Origin: Oenanthe sinensis
Lineage: Eukaryota > Streptophyta > Magnoliopsida > Apiales > Apiaceae
Reading direction: 5' to 3'
Length of the DNA stretch: 64,000 bases
Assembly (NCBI GenBank): GCA_028671895.1
Contig: CM053800.1
Coordinates: forward strand, 17,567,886-17,631,885
Positions 23,954 to 35,792 of this stretch are shown in pieces; the stretch's first letter is position 1, and the number at the start of each line of letters is the position of its first letter. Below the pieces are notes generated by a model. That model was not told the DNA's origin. It saw only the letters and a list, made by a program, of their open reading frames with translations, and did no database searches. Position numbers and translations under genes: made by a program.

Positions 23954-24142
23954 ATGGAGGAAACCAAGGTTCAGAAACCCATCAATTATGTCAATAAGAT
24001 TCTGCATGGTGCAGAGTTGAATAACTCAAAGATTGAGAAATTTGCTTTAGCATTGATAATGGCTTCAAGAAAGCTACGCCTATACTCCCAGGCGCACTTC
24101 ATTGAGGTCTTGACAGACCAATCCCTTGGAAGCATAATTTGA
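23954..24142 (+). pseudogene. Gypsy D RNase H-region fragment
   Basis: 62 residues resembling the Tat-group RT/RNase H segment: QKPINYVNKILHGAE, KIEKFALALIMASRKLR, AHFIEVLTDQSL. It ends at a TGA. It is separated from the protease by a large deletion and has no integrase after it. Confidence 0.72.
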
Positions 24143-24168
24143 GCTAAGGACCGAAATGAGCTCTTTTA

Positions 24169-24535
24169 GACCTCGATCCAGGTCTATGGGAGGTCAAACC
24201 CTGTAGGATTCATCGACCTTAATCCCATTTCGACCTGGGTGGAAAATTGAGCGTTTGTTCAACCTCGATCCAGGTCTATGGGAGGTGAAACCCTGTAGGG
24301 CTCCTCGACCTCAATCCCATTTCGACCTAGGTGAGAAATTAAGCCTTTGTTCGACCTCGATCCAGGTCTATGGGAGGTCAAACCCTGTAGGGCTCATCGA
24401 CCTCATTCCCATTTCAACCTAGATGGAGAATTGAGACTTTATTCGACCTCGATCCAGGTCTATTGTAGGTCAAACCCTGTAGGGCTCATCAACCTCAATC
24501 CCATTTCAACCTGGGTTTGAAATAGAGGTTTATTA
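24169..24535 (+). repeat. 92-bp tandem repeat in the 3' region of D
   Basis: Four copies start at about 24169, 24261, 24353 and 24445 (spacing 92, 92, 92). Each begins GACCTCGATCCAGGTCTATG and includes AAACCCTGTAGG and CATTTCGACCTGGGT. The GACCTCGATCCAGGTC core is nearly palindromic. Confidence 0.88.
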
Positions 24536-25230
24536 GACCTCAATCCAGGTCTATTCGATCTAGGACTCAAACAAGGTTCGAGGCCCCTCAAACCAGTCAA
24601 ATAAGGCCCCCTCAAGTCAGTCAAACGAGGCATGAGGCCCCTCAAGCCAGTCAAATTCGACCTGGGCTTGAAATTGAAGTTTATTAGACCTCAATCCAGG
24701 TCTATTCGATCTAGGACTCAAACGAGGTTCGAGGCCCCTCAAACCTGTCAAAGGAGGTGCGAAGCCCCTCAAGTCAGTCAAACGAGGTTTGAGACCCCTC
24801 AAGCTAGTCAAATTCGACTTGGGCTTGAAATTGAGGTTTATTAGACCTCAATCCATGTCTATTCGATCTAGGATTCAAATGAGGTTCGAGGCCTCTCAAA
24901 CCAGTCAAATAAGGCGCGAAGCCCCTGAAGTCAGTCAAACAAGGTTTGAGACCCCTCAAGCCAGTCAAATGAGGCGCGAGGCCCCTCAAGTCAGTCAAAC
25001 GAGACATGAGGCCCCTTAAGCCAATCAAATTCGACATGGGCTTGAAATTGAGATTTATTAGACCTCAATCCAGGTCTATTCGATCTTGGACTCAAACGAG
25101 GTTGGAGACCCTACAAGCCAGTCAAATGAGGCGCGAGATCCCTCAAGCCAATCAAACGAGGCTCGAGGCCCCTCAAACTAGTCAAATTAAACTTGAGCTT
25201 GAAATTTAGGTTTACTAGACCTCAGTCCAG
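24536..25230 (+). repeat. Composite 150-220-bp tandem repeat with ~30-bp subunits
   Basis: Units start with GACCTCAATCCAGGTCTATT at about 24536, 24687, 24844, 25061 and 25218 (spacing 151, 157, 217, 157). Each unit is built from ~30-bp subunits of the form GAGGTTCGAGGCCCCTCAA plus a CCAGTCAAA tail; the 217-bp unit has about two more subunits. It produces overlapping open frames on both strands that I do not regard as genes. Confidence 0.85.
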
Positions 25231-25239
25231 GTTTATAAG

Positions 25240-25640
25240 AATATAAAAATAGAACTTATTATTATATAATAACAACAAAATCTGGGATAGACTTTATTCG
25301 AATAAAATTTTATCCGAGTGGGACGCCTAATTTTATCCGAGTAGGACAACTCTGAATCGAGGAAATATTTATCCAAAAATTAATTGGGTAAAAATAAAAA
25401 TTAATATTATTCAATAATAATATTAATAAAATCCGGGTTCGATTTTATTCGAATAAAATTTTATCCGAGTGGGACACCTCATTTTATCCGAGTAGGACAC
25501 CTCTGAATCGTGGAAATATTTATCCAAAAATTAATTGGGTAAAAATAAAATTTATTATTATATAATAATAATAAAATTCTGGTTAGATTTTATTCGAATA
25601 AAATTTTATCCGAGTGGGACCAAATTCGGAATCCAATTAT
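25240..25640 (+). repeat. ~150-bp tandem repeat, three copies
   Basis: Copies centred on TTTATTCGAATAAAATTTTA, starting near 25290, 25441 and 25586. The core TTTTATTCGAATAAAA is a 16-bp palindrome, followed by TCCGAGTGGGAC and TCCGAGTAGGACA. Confidence 0.82.
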
Positions 25641-25839
25641 CCCAAAATAAATATTATTATTTATTAATAATATATATAAAAAAAGTGCAAAAAAAATATC
25701 AAGCTGAATTTGAGATTGAAGATCGAGCTCAAGCTCCATTCGATCTCGCCACCAAATCACTTGGTAAATCGATCTCGACTGAGGTCGACTTGGGTGGCCA
25801 AACTGCTAAATGGTCACTCAAGTTTGACACAACTTACGA

Positions 25840-25990
25840 AATACCCCCTGAAGTTTAGAAACTTATGATTATCTCCTTGAACTTTTAAAACTTACGATTA
25901 CTCCCCTGAAGTTTGAAAGCTGACAAATGCTTCCCTAAAGTTTGAAATTTTTTTAAAAGTCCCCTGAAGTTTATAAATTGGCAAATCAAG
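25840..25990 (+). repeat. Short CCCCTGAAGTTT repeats
   Basis: Four or five degenerate copies, about 35-50 bp apart, of a unit containing CCCCTGAAGTTTGAAA, between the ~150-bp repeats and the AT-rich array. Confidence 0.6.
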
Positions 25991-26039
25991 CATTGTAAAA
26001 TTACAAGTTGATTCTTGATGAAGAAAATACACAAAATGC

Positions 26040-27035
26040 CTAAAATATTAGGAAAAAATGAAAAATAACTGTGGGTACATCAAAATTTCTAAAAATGTTA
26101 GGAATATTGTGAAAATACATGTGGGTACAAAAAAATTCTAAATTATTAGGAAAAATACCTGTGGATATATAAAAAATTCCTAAAAATGTTAGGAATATTA
26201 TGAAAAATACCTATGGGTACATAAAAAATTCCTAAATTATTAGGAATAATTACGAAAAATACTCGTGGGTACATAAAAAATTCCTAAATTATTAGGAATA
26301 ATTAAGAAAAATACATGTGAGTACATAAAAAAATCCTAAATTATTAGAAAAATACTGTGGGTACATAAAAATTCCTAAATACGTTTGGAATATTACGAAA
26401 AATACATGTGGGTACATAAAAATTCATAAAAATGTTAGGAATATTACGAAAAATACCACTGGGTATAAAAATATTTCTAAATTATTAGAAAAAATATCTG
26501 TGAGTACATAATAAATTCCTAAATTTTTAGGAATTATTAAGAAAAATACATGTGGGTACATAAAAAATTCATAAATTATAAGGAAAAATACTCATGGGTA
26601 CATAAAAAATTCTTAAAAATGAAGGGAATATTACGAAAAATACATATAGGTACATAAAATATTCTAAAAATATTAGAAATATTAAAAAAATACTTCTGGG
26701 TACATCAAAAACTCTTAAATTATTATGAAAAATACCCGTGGGTACATAAAAAATTTTTAAATTATTAGGAATAATTAGGAAAAATACCTTTGGGCACATA
26801 AAAAATTTCTAAATTATTAAAAAAATACCCGTGGGTGCATAAAAAATTCCTAAATTATTATGAATAATTACAAAAAATACCTATGGGTACACAAAAAATT
26901 CTAAAATATTAGGAATAATTACAAAAAATACCTGTGGGTATATAAAAATTCCTAAAAATATTAGGAATATTATAAAAAATACCTGTGGGTATATAAAAAA
27001 TTCCTAAATTATTAGGAATAACTAAGAAAAATACC
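26040..27035 (+). repeat. AT-rich ~50-bp tandem array, about 20 copies
   Basis: A unit such as GAAAAATACCTGTGGGTACA plus TAAAAAATTCCTAAATTATTAGGAATAATTA recurs about 20 times with spacing near 40-55 bp and variable degeneration. Each unit has a small inverted repeat (TTCCTAAAT/ATTAGGAA). The open frames here are repeat artefacts. Confidence 0.85.
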
Positions 27036-27119
27036 AGGGAGGAAAGTTGAGGTTCAAATCGACTTTAAACCGAGTCGAAGGCCACCAAAATATTGAAAAA
27101 TAAGGGAAATCGACCTAAG

Positions 27120-27500
27120 TGAAAAGTAAGGTTAATTTCGACCTCATTTCAAGTCAATAAAGCATTCAACCTCGATACTTCTTCGACCTGGAAATACATT
27201 TGAGATGTAATTCAATGTCAATCGATGTCGAATCAAAGCCAAAGCAAAAAGGCCTATTCGATCTCAGAGCACCGTTCGACCTCAATCGAGGTCGAAATCG
27301 ACCTCAGTTTCATGTTTCGACCTCAAAGAGCCATGAAGGCCTATTCGACCTCAATCGAGGTCGAAATCGACTTCATTCCTTGTTTCGACCTCAAGGAGTC
27401 TTGAGGCCTAATTCGACCTCAATTGAGGTCAAAGTCAACATCAATCCCCCAAATCAACTTCGATGTGAAAATGAGCCCCTGTTCGACCTCAATCCAGGTT
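27120..27500 (+). repeat. Palindrome-bearing GACCTCAATCGAGGTC repeats
   Basis: Three related units of about 65-75 bp, each with the palindrome GACCTCAATCGAGGTC (or one-base variants) followed by AAATCGACCTC and TTTCGACCTCAA. The core is the same as in the repeats at 24169-25230, so related motifs bracket the AT-rich array. Confidence 0.75.
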
Positions 27501-27735
27501 GATTTAGGACAGTCCTATAAAAAACTCATCCTTGACAAGTTTGCTAGAAATAAAGTCCTTTGGGGACCAATTTATATAATATTAATTCTTTGAAAGGATT
27601 AATAATGAAAATGCCTGAGCCTAAAAGGCAAGATAAAATTGATTGAAACAAGTCAAAAGCCCAATATGGCACTAAAAACTCTTTGTGAAACTTTTACGAA
27701 AACTCATGAAGTTTTCCCAAAAGTTGGGGGACAAA
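27501..27735 (+). other. End of the D untranslated region and polypurine tract
   Basis: No ORF and no repeat. It ends with AAAAGTTGGGGGACAAA (about 27719-27735), a plausible polypurine tract directly before the LTR start TGATATGGG. Confidence 0.6.
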
Positions 27736-28347
27736 TGATATGGGTAAAAATAGCCCTGAGGAAATAATAAATATAGCATTTATGATTTCATTTATTAGAC
27801 CTAGTATGGTCTAAAGGCTTGGGCCCTTGAAATAAAATAGGAAAATAAATCATAGGATCAATTGGATTTGTAATCCAAGGATCAACTGGATTTGTAAGTC
27901 CAACCCACAAGTTCTGTTGAAACCATAAGCCCATTAAGCCTTTGCTATTAATTAATTTCATAATTAATTAATAAAGGCTATGTATAAGCCCAAGAGGCCT
28001 GTTGAAGGCCCTCATCCTAGAAAGATCTAGAGACCCTAACGTGGGAAGAGTCCAACGAGGACCCTCATTCCTAAAAGATTTCAACAACCTTGTCGTTAGG
28101 AGACTTGGCCACCAAGTCTCCTAATTCTAATCTAATTCCAAGGCCCTCGCGTGCCTATATAAAGGGCCTAACCCCTCAACATTAGAACTACGTCTGGCTT
28201 AATTCTCAACACACACTGAGATACGTAGGCATCTTGTGAGGGCAGAACTAAGCCACAAAACATAAGCGCAGCCATTAAAGCTTGAAGCTCCTCCAAACCC
28301 TAGCATTAATTACAGTTTAAAGACGACCTAGTTTTTAATCCGTAACA
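27736..28347 (+). repeat. Gypsy D 3' LTR
   Basis: 612 bp from TGATATGGG to ...CCGTAACA, next to a polypurine tract. A TATA box (TATATAAAG) lies at 28156-28164 and the GATACGTAGGC block near 28220 is common in Tat-group LTRs. The right end is set by the start of copia fragment X. No second copy is in the window to confirm the ends. Confidence 0.65.
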
Positions 28348-28990
28348 CATACCATGCTCTAGGTGCTTGCTTCAATCCATAAAGTGCCTTGTCTAACCTG
28401 TAAACATAATCAGGAAATTTTGGATCAATAAATTTTTGTGGTTGCTCCACTTAGACTTTTTCTTCCAATTTTCCATTCAAGAAGACACATTTTACATCCA
28501 TTTGATAGACTTTGAATTTTGAATGGGCTGCAAATGCAAGTAACATTCTGATGGCTTTCTATCTTTCTACTAGTGCAAAGGTTTCATCATAGTCAATTCA
28601 TTTCTCATGAGAGTATCCTTTTACTACCAGTCTTGCTTTGTTTCTAATCACAGTTTCATTCTCATCAAGTTTGTTTCTGAACACCCACTTTGCACCAATA
28701 ATTGTGCTATCTCTGGGTCTTGGTATAAGTTTCCACACTTTGTTTCTCTAAAATCATTCAATTCCTCTTGCATTGCAATAATCTAATCAGGGTCTTGCAA
28801 AGCTTCTTCAATTTTCTTGGGTTCATTATTTCCGAGAAATAGCTACAAAGACATTCATTTTGAGTAGCTATTCTAGTTTGTACCCCACTCTCGAGATCAC
28901 TAATTATTAAATCAGGAGTGTGATCCCTTGCCCATTTTCTAGCTGTTGGAAGATTGGTTCTGGAACTTAAAGCTCCCTTTAAATCAGTGG
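28348..28990 (-). pseudogene. Sirevirus pol fragment X (integrase-RT linker and N-terminal RT)
   Basis: In sense it reads from the linker (SSRTNLPTARKW, TPDLIISDLESGVQTR, ATQNECL) into the N-terminal RT and stops at the YGLKQAP-type motif at 28350. It matches the same part of B (SSRTNLPSQRKW, ELIIGDANDGV, ATQNECLYSSF) but carries several stops and frameshifts. It ends where LTR E begins, so E apparently inserted into or next to it. Confidence 0.78.
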
Positions 28991-29003
28991 TGTATTCCCA
29001 GTT

Positions 29004-29035
29004 ACACAAGTAGAAGGGGGGTTGAATACTTGTGT
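29004..29035 (-). other. U5-end hairpin of LTR E
   Basis: The arms ACACAAGTA (29004-29012) and TACTTGTGT (29027-29035) pair over 9 bp around a loop GAA-G6-TTGAA. The loop matches that of B and G; the stem sequence differs. Confidence 0.75.
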
Positions 29036-29439
29036 TCTTTTTCTTCCTGATTAAAATCAACTCAATATGAATTAGAGCTTTGAATTAAGAACAAAAATCA
29101 AACACAAAGATATGAATGAATATTGTTTGTATAATTGATCAGTAAATATAAACTCTCCTAGGGTGTACACAAACCCTAGTAGCTTCTCTGTGTTTCTCAC
29201 AGTAACTCTCTCTATCTCTATGCTCTCACAAAACTTCAACAATAATATTAGGTTACATAGAGTGTTTATATAGAGAACTGGCTATCAACTAATAACAGAA
29301 AATCAAATTATAATAGGAATAGAATTCCTAATTATCAGTCGACAGTTTCCTTCTGAAATTCTCTTTCCCTCTCATAACATATCTGCAATATAATTGTCTT
29401 TATCTTTGAAGATTTCCATTCCTGTGATCATCTTCTAAA

Positions 29440-29660
29440 TTTAGTTTCAACTTTATAGAGTCTGAAATCTTCAGACTTTTACAAACTATAGACTCTGATA
29501 GTCTATAGACTCTGACAGACTATAGACTCTGATAATCTATAGACCCTGATGACCTTCCAGACTCCGATCTTCATCCAGACTCTGGTTTCTCTTTCCATAG
29601 AAATTTTTTTAAGTAGAAGTAACAAGAATGTTGACTATCTAGACTCTGATTATAAGAGTT
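29440..29660. repeat. AGACTCTGA motif array in LTR E
   Basis: About nine copies of AGACTCTGA or one-base variants, several inside mirrored units such as TCTATAGACTCTGACAGACT near 29500-29560. The same motif recurs in the third-frame coding sequence of E (60480-62160). Confidence 0.72.
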
Positions 29661-29747
29661 TAGTGATTAGAAAGACTTATTATAAATAGACTATGCTAGA
29701 TCCTGTTCTAGTATTTTGTACATTATCAAATGAATATATTCCTAACA

Positions 29748-29762
29748 ATCTCCCCATATTTA
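29748..29762 (-). other. Polypurine tract of element E
   Basis: In sense AATATGGGGAGAT next to the LTR, a variant of the tract in B and G. Confidence 0.72.
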
Positions 29763-29870
29763 TACTTTATAATATGTAAGCATAAATCAAGGTTTTACGA
29801 TGTCAAAACTAAATAATGAAACAATTAATTTAGAATAGTATAAACATTTATAAGAAAAAAGAATTATATC

Positions 29871-30094
29871 TCACTTGATCTTCTCAAAGGATGAATTATT
29901 CTTCAGAAAAGACTTCAGCATATTCTCCTCCACAATAGCTAGAGCCTCACAAACAAACTTCTTCAATTTGATCATTTCTTCATTGTCATATTTGATTTGA
30001 CAATAAGCTGCTCTTAGATCATTTGCACTGCATTCTTATTCTTTTAAGTCCTTAAGCATCAAAACAATATTCTTCCCTTCAATAGGTTGAAACC
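29871..30094 (-). pseudogene. C-terminal end of the element E third frame (left of F)
   Basis: In sense the frame comes across the F insertion point and ends KFVCEALAIVEENMLKSF...FEKIK with TGA at 29871-29873. One in-frame stop lies upstream, near 30037. Position and weak similarity (PIEGKNI versus DIKGNTKFF of B) mark it as the end of the extra ORF. Confidence 0.5.
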
Positions 30095-31256
30095 TGTTAG
30101 GTCCAAATGTGTTGTAGAGGGGGGGGGGGGTGAATACAACTTTTCGAATTTAAGAAGCAATAAATACCATGTAATAAATGAACACAATGATTCAAGGAAT
30201 ATATGTCTTATATATACCTTGAAAGGGTTGCTACAACATTCATTACAAAGTACACCAGAAGTAAATAGGGTAGTAAATGATACTAAGCTCTGTGAATATA
30301 CTCTCTCACTTTTACAAGTGTTTATCTCGAAAATATTGCTCTCCCTTTAGAAAAATACACAAGTACTTCTATTTATACTACTTGTAATCTATGTCCTGTA
30401 GACTTCAAAGACTAAGATATACGTGGCCCAATGATAACCACATAAATCTTATCTTATCTTGAAAGCTTGGAAATCTGCCAATTAGATGATGCCATGTGTC
30501 ATGTTGAAACTGCCCTCAATGTAGAATATCTACTTGAGAATTTCTACTTGGTCATCTCGAACTTCTAAGTAGAATTTCTACATAGGAATGTTCTACTTGG
30601 CTATCTCGAACATCTAAGTAAAATTTCTACATATGAATGTTCTACTTGGCTATCTCGAACATCTAAGTAGAATGTCTACATAGGAATGTTCTACTTGGCT
30701 ATCTCGAACATTTTGTACTTAGAGAAATTCTGGGCTTCAATCTTGAAACTTCTATGCAACATCTTGAACTTGTGATTTCTTATGTCTTCCATATTCTTCA
30801 GCAAGCTCTTGAACCTGGATCTCTATTACTGACATAAACTTGCTATCAATGTCCTGACACTTGATGCAATGGTCTGATTCATAAGTGACTAGTCCTGATA
30901 GTGTTTCTGCTTCTTGAATAGATTACCATATTCAATTAATAATATGACTTTCCAATTATTGCTTTCCTTCTTGTTCACTTGAAATCAATTAGCCTTATTG
31001 ATACTGATAGTTATGATCTTGAATCTTTTAAGTTACAAATCACTGAGGCATGAACAACTCTGTCTTGAACTTCTTTCAATGATTTCTTCTTTATTTGATC
31101 ATAGTTAACATGTTGAATTGTATCAATTACCTTGTATTCATTTAGCATTGATTTCTTTGTGGCTTCATGTTCTTGATTGTCTTCCGGTTAAGTATCTTTT
31201 CTTTTAGTTGAGTTACATAAGTTATAGTGTTACAAGTTTAGACACTCTTCCTTTCA
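30095..31256 (-). repeat. Element F 3' LTR
   Basis: TGTTAGGTCC...CTTCCTTTCA, matched by 58735-59891. A sense TATA box (TATAAATAG, 30369-30377) precedes the transcribed part. Three 49-bp tandem units containing ATCTCGAACATCTAAGTAGA lie at 30554-30705. A G12 run in a 6-bp hairpin (GTTGTA 30111-30116, TACAAC 30135-30140) is near the U5 end. Confidence 0.92.
30554..30712. repeat. 49-bp tandem repeat in LTR F
   Basis: Starts of ATCTCGAAC at about 30554, 30603, 30652 and 30701, spacing 49. The unit holds two motifs, CTATCTCGAACAT and AAGTAGAA/TTCTACTT. The first is the reverse complement of the core of the 48-bp spacer repeat of the same element. Confidence 0.85.
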
Positions 31257-31271
31257 ATATCCCCCTATTTG
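31257..31271 (-). other. Polypurine tract of element F
   Basis: In sense AAATAGGGGGATAT beside the 3' LTR. Confidence 0.8.
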
Positions 31272-31664
31272 ATAGTCTAACAATGACATTCAAATTAACA
31301 AGGGATAACTCAACTAAACAATGAGACGAGAAAAAGATAAATAACATTACTGTCTTGTTTAAATTACAACTGAAATAAACTTGAAAACAATTCAAAGAAC
31401 TAGAATAAATAAAACTTAAGCTAGAGAGAAAATTCGAACTTTGAATTAAAGATCATTTGAGTGATTCCTATCACCTGGATTATTTTATACCTTTCAGTCA
31501 AACTTATATCACCTTATTGGATCCACTCTGATTCACGGTTACAGTATGGTAAGTTAGCCTATCTCGCATACCGTGATCAGGTGAATTTTCCTCAAGTGAG
31601 TTAAAGCAACCAACAGATATGAAGTTTTTCCAACTTCAAGTTCACACCACTCTGACCGTTGGTT

Positions 31665-34600
31665 CTAATTCCGTCTCCTCTTCCTAGCTTTTTCAGCTTG
31701 GCGCTTCTCCTCCTTTAGCTTTCTGCGCCTTTCCTTCTGCTGCTGTTCTTTCTTGTAAACTGGATCATGAAGCTGCTTCCACCTTGCATTCAACAAACTT
31801 ACCGCTTCCATTTCTAGAGGATTTCTGGGCTCTGGATAAGGATGCCTGAAAAGCCTTCTGAGTTTGTCCACCTCCTGAGTAGTTCTGATCTTTGGGATGT
31901 CCTCAAAATTTTTCATTATGAGCTGTGACTTCCAATGAGATTTATCAGCCTTGAACTGACAATAGATCATTTTGGGGTAGCCCTTAACACGGTTAGTATT
32001 GTGGATACTAGCCGCATCTCGCTCCATCCGCTTCTTTTCCACCACTACTTCAGACAGGTACTTCAGAAGTCTCTCCTTCTCATCCACATTCTCATTTTCC
32101 ACTTCGCCCCATTTGAACACTTCTAAAACTCCTTCCAGAAATGCGGCATCTTGAGTCTGCAGTAGCCATTTCCTACTCATGTGCAATAAAATTTGATTCT
32201 GGTCTGCATCTATGAATGCCAAAACATCAGCTGTGTCATCGTCATATGAGTGTATCCAGTATACACTATCTCTCCCTGGAACACCAACTGCCTCCCTTAT
32301 TTCTCCTTGTTCCAATGATCTAGAAAGAAGAATCAGAGCTTCATCTACATTCTTAACAGCTTGTAGAATGTTCCATTTTCTTTCAATTAGCTCCGGCTCA
32401 ATCTTTACATTGTCTAGAGGGTTTGGAGCAATAATATCACACTTCCAGATTTCATTGCTCATCTTGAATATGACCCTTTCAATAAACTCCACTGACTTCT
32501 CCTTAATGTCAGAAGTGAATCTCTTACTCATCATTTGCCTACAGACAACCTTTAGGGATTCTACCGATAGAGCCATTAGGTCATTTTCTTCTAAACTAAC
32601 CCTCTTCATCTTTCCATCAACAACCATCCGAACAACATCAGGATTCGCTGAGAATTTTGGTCCCTTATTCTCTGCTAGCTGCATTAATTGATCTCTATAC
32701 AGAATGCTAAGCTCCTCCGCTTGAGAATATTGAATTTTCGTTGCTAGCAAGAACAACTCTGACGCAGATCTTCTCGAGATGAATTGATCATCCACATACA
32801 AGAAAGATGTCGGGACTCCTTCGACTAAAGACAAGATGACCTGCCACTCCTTAACCATCGCATTGTATCCAACTCTGACTTTTGAGATCAACCTTTTCAA
32901 AGCATTTATATAGTCAACAATCAGTGGATTCTGTAATTTCAAGTTGTAGAACAAGTCTTCCGCCTCTTTGTTATGAGTTCCTTTCGCACAAACTCCCGAT
33001 AGGATCTTGCTTGCATCATCCCATTTCTGTCCGATCCTTCTCTTGTCCAGATCTACTTGAGCATCAGCTAACCTTGCAAGCTCATGATCATACTGTTTCT
33101 CCTTGAGTTCCGCTTGCTTTTCAAGGAAAACAGCTTCATCCTGCATCATCTTCATTTTATAGAACTGAGCTTGTTCCAAGGCCAATTGTTGAGCTTCCAG
33201 AGTCTCCTTATCAACAGGTATTTCTTCAGGCTGTCCAGAAGACATTCCAGCACCTCCACCTTGTTCCTTCAAAGATCTTCTAATAACATGTGCTAAAGGA
33301 ACATCCTCCATATCAGAATCTGAATCGAGTCCCTCATGAACTTTTTCCTGATGATGACTCAAGTCAATGAATGGCTCTTCTTGCTCAGCCACCACTGCCT
33401 TACCCTTCCTCTTTCTCTGAGCCTCTTCTTCATTTACAGGCTCACTTTATTTGACAAAATCAGTAGTCTGTTCTGCAATTTCTTCAATAACTAGCGACTG
33501 CTGTCTCGTCTCCTATCCACTCTCCCCCTTAGATGAGTTATCCGGAACACCACCTTTCTTTCCAGACCCACCAGTAGCATAAGAACCACCAAAACCAGAA
33601 CCCGAGGGTCCAGCTCCACCAGTATCTCCAGCACCACCAGCACCATCATTATCAGGGGGAGGTTGATTGTACTGTTCGTCAAAGCACTCTGGGGGAACAA
33701 ATCTCCTAACTGCATACATCATCCTGCTGATTTCGGTTGCCATTGTATGCATTATGCTCTCCACAGCTCCCAACCTCTCATTCAGAGTGCTGCCCAAGAT
33801 ATCACCAGCATGGCCCAAGTCATTCACCTTGCTTGTCAACTCATCGAATGCTGTCGCTTGACTGGCCATCCGTGCTGCGTAGTCATCAAGAGCTCGTTGG
33901 TTGTCTCTAACATTGATCCCTAACTGCCCCATAGACTGCCCGAACTGCTTTATTTCATTTTCAACCGCTGCCATACGCGTGCCAAGATTTTCAAGATTAA
34001 GGGACGATGTTTGGTCTAGGTGTCCTCGCTCTAAAAATCGTTTTGTTAGTGTTTGTCGCTCAGTTTCGGGCCTTAAAAATGAAGGTCCCTCACTCCCTAA
34101 ACGCTCACACACACTCTCTGTCTCACGCTCATGTATGTCTTCAATAATAGTCCTGAAAGTGAAAGCAGTACCTGCAGAAACTGGATAAGCAAAGTAAGTA
34201 GCAGTTATGGGATCTGTTCATGTCAGGTCCTGAGGTGGAATCTCAGGCTGAGAGGCTGCAGAGTGTTCTAGTAAAACATCAGAACCGATCCTCTCTGCAA
34301 CATCAGTATGTACCGGTGAAGGTACTTCGAAAGCAATAAAAGCTTCTTGCCTTTCTGAAGTAACAGGCTCTTCAGAAGGCATAAAATCCTCACCAAAATC
34401 CCTAGGTGTAGAATGTGCAATGGGCGAACCACTCACGTGAGGTGGAGTGGTTGTGATAGACACACTAGGTTTGGACTGGGCTTGTGAAGTTGCAGCATGT
34501 GAAAATTTGGCTTTCTTCCGAATAAGAGGCTGCACTTCGGGGTCACTCTCAGAACCCTCACTTAAATCTACAGGTGCCTGCCTTTTGACTCCCGTCAGCG

Positions 34601-35792
34601 ATGGTGAAAGAGAGGAAGCCAGAGTATCGGACTCAGAATCAGAAATATAACTCTTGCCCTGGGATAGATCTTGCGGGTTAGCAGAATCTTGGGCCACGGA
34701 ATCAGATTTAGATGAAGAAATATTAGTAGTGTGAACAGAGAGTTGCTCTTGTTCAAAGAAATTACCTTCTTCATTACCTTGTCCAGCAAAGGAAGCAAAA
34801 TCAGTATGAGGAGTAGGTTGCCTGTCCCTTTGACCGTGAGAATGCCAATCATCATCTTCATCACCAAGATTCTCGTCAAGAATCCCTTGGAATGCGTCAG
34901 CATGGGCAGAGGGATTCTGTGCATGTGATGAAATGTGGGAGGTCCCCGCCATGGAAGTAATACCTGCATCATACTTAATCCACACTTGAATGTTATCAGG
35001 AATAGACATCGCCTTACCGTGATGTCTATCTTGATTAGCAATCGTCGTAAGGGACTTGGTGCCCATGCCCAGCGATACAGATGTCGCACTTGTTGCAAAT
35101 GTCTGTCTCACAGATAAAACATCAATTGGTACTAAGTGATTAATAAGCATTTGCAAAAATCGAGGATACCAGCATACAACATCAGTAGTTGTAAGATCTC
35201 TGCTTGCAGGTGATCCCATTGCAGCCACGATCTCCGATAGAATGATTCTGCCATAATTAATGTCCAGTTCATGGGCTAGGGAAACTGTAAAGACCTGCAT
35301 GAAAATTGGAATCTGATGATAATCTTTTTCGCGTGCCCGAAAACATCTTGTGATGGCCTCGAAAAAGTAATTCCATTCCACATGGAAATATTGTTTTTGG
35401 ATGGCGCCAGGTAAGATCCGTCCAGAAGGAGGATATCATCCAATCTCTTCAAAGAACTTAATACGCTCTGCCGTTGTAGGTTCGGGGTCATAAACATCCT
35501 TGATTGGGAAGCCCAGAACCCTGTTGAACACTTCCTCGGTCACTTGATATTCCTGACCCTCTAAGGTAAACCTAAAACTATAGGGGGTAGATTTGCTCCC
35601 AAATGTAACCGCACTAGTCCATAATTCCTGTAACGCATCATCGACTAGTGTTGGTTTGGCAGTAAAAGCAACGCTGGCCTTGGAGTATAAGTTAAGAAAC
35701 CGTACCCAAAACTTGAAGTGCGGGAGTTGATCACCAATTTCCGTAGTAATGTTGAAAAAATTATTTTTCACAAGTGAAAATTGGTGAGCCAT
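31665..35792 (-). pseudogene. Element F third reading frame, several in-frame stops
   Basis: All pieces (starting 35792, 35381, 34112 and 33395) are in one frame of 1,376 codons, broken by stops at about 35436, 34218, 33513 and 33447, without frameshift. ATG at 35792 in a good context (AAAAATGG). The N-terminal ~240 residues match B and G: ALQELWTSAVTFG, VTEEVFNRVLGFP, EWNYFFEAITRCF, YGRIILSEI, YPRFLQMLINHLV. An acidic Ser-rich middle, a coiled coil (MAAVENEIKQFGQSMGQLG), a Gly-rich segment, a long Lys/Glu-rich helix and a ~400-residue C-terminal domain follow. The tail is strongly basic (KARKRRRN). Not membrane-like. Probably nuclear or nucleic-acid associated, which is inference. Confidence 0.72.

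Larger units (their letters stand above)
22803..28347 (+). mobile_element. Tat-type Ty3/gypsy remnant D with repeat-rich 3' region
   Basis: Begins abruptly after LTR C with the end of gag and the protease, then loses most of pol, retains a piece of RNase H (23954-24142), and continues through about 3.4 kb of tandem repeats to a polypurine tract and a 612-bp LTR. Protease and RNase H motifs and the long repetitive 3' untranslated region fit Tat-group (Ogre/Retand-like) gypsy elements. The 5' half is missing. Confidence 0.75.
28991..29747 (-). repeat. Element E 3' LTR
   Basis: About 757 bp, TGTATTCC...CCTAACA, followed in plus orientation by the polypurine tract. The left end is inferred from alignment with LTRs B, F and G. 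It contains the U5-end hairpin (29004-29035), a sense TATA box (TATATAAAC, near 29264-29272) and an array of AGACTCTGA motifs (29440-29660). Confidence 0.75.

Noticed and set aside
24460..25209. Overlapping Arg/Pro-rich ORFs on both strands
   Set aside because: Artefacts of the tandem repeats in the D 3' region.
26040..27035. Regular ~50-bp repeats that resemble a CRISPR array
   Set aside because: The repeats are degenerate AT-rich units with no unique spacers, in a plant gypsy 3' region. They are simple tandem repeats.
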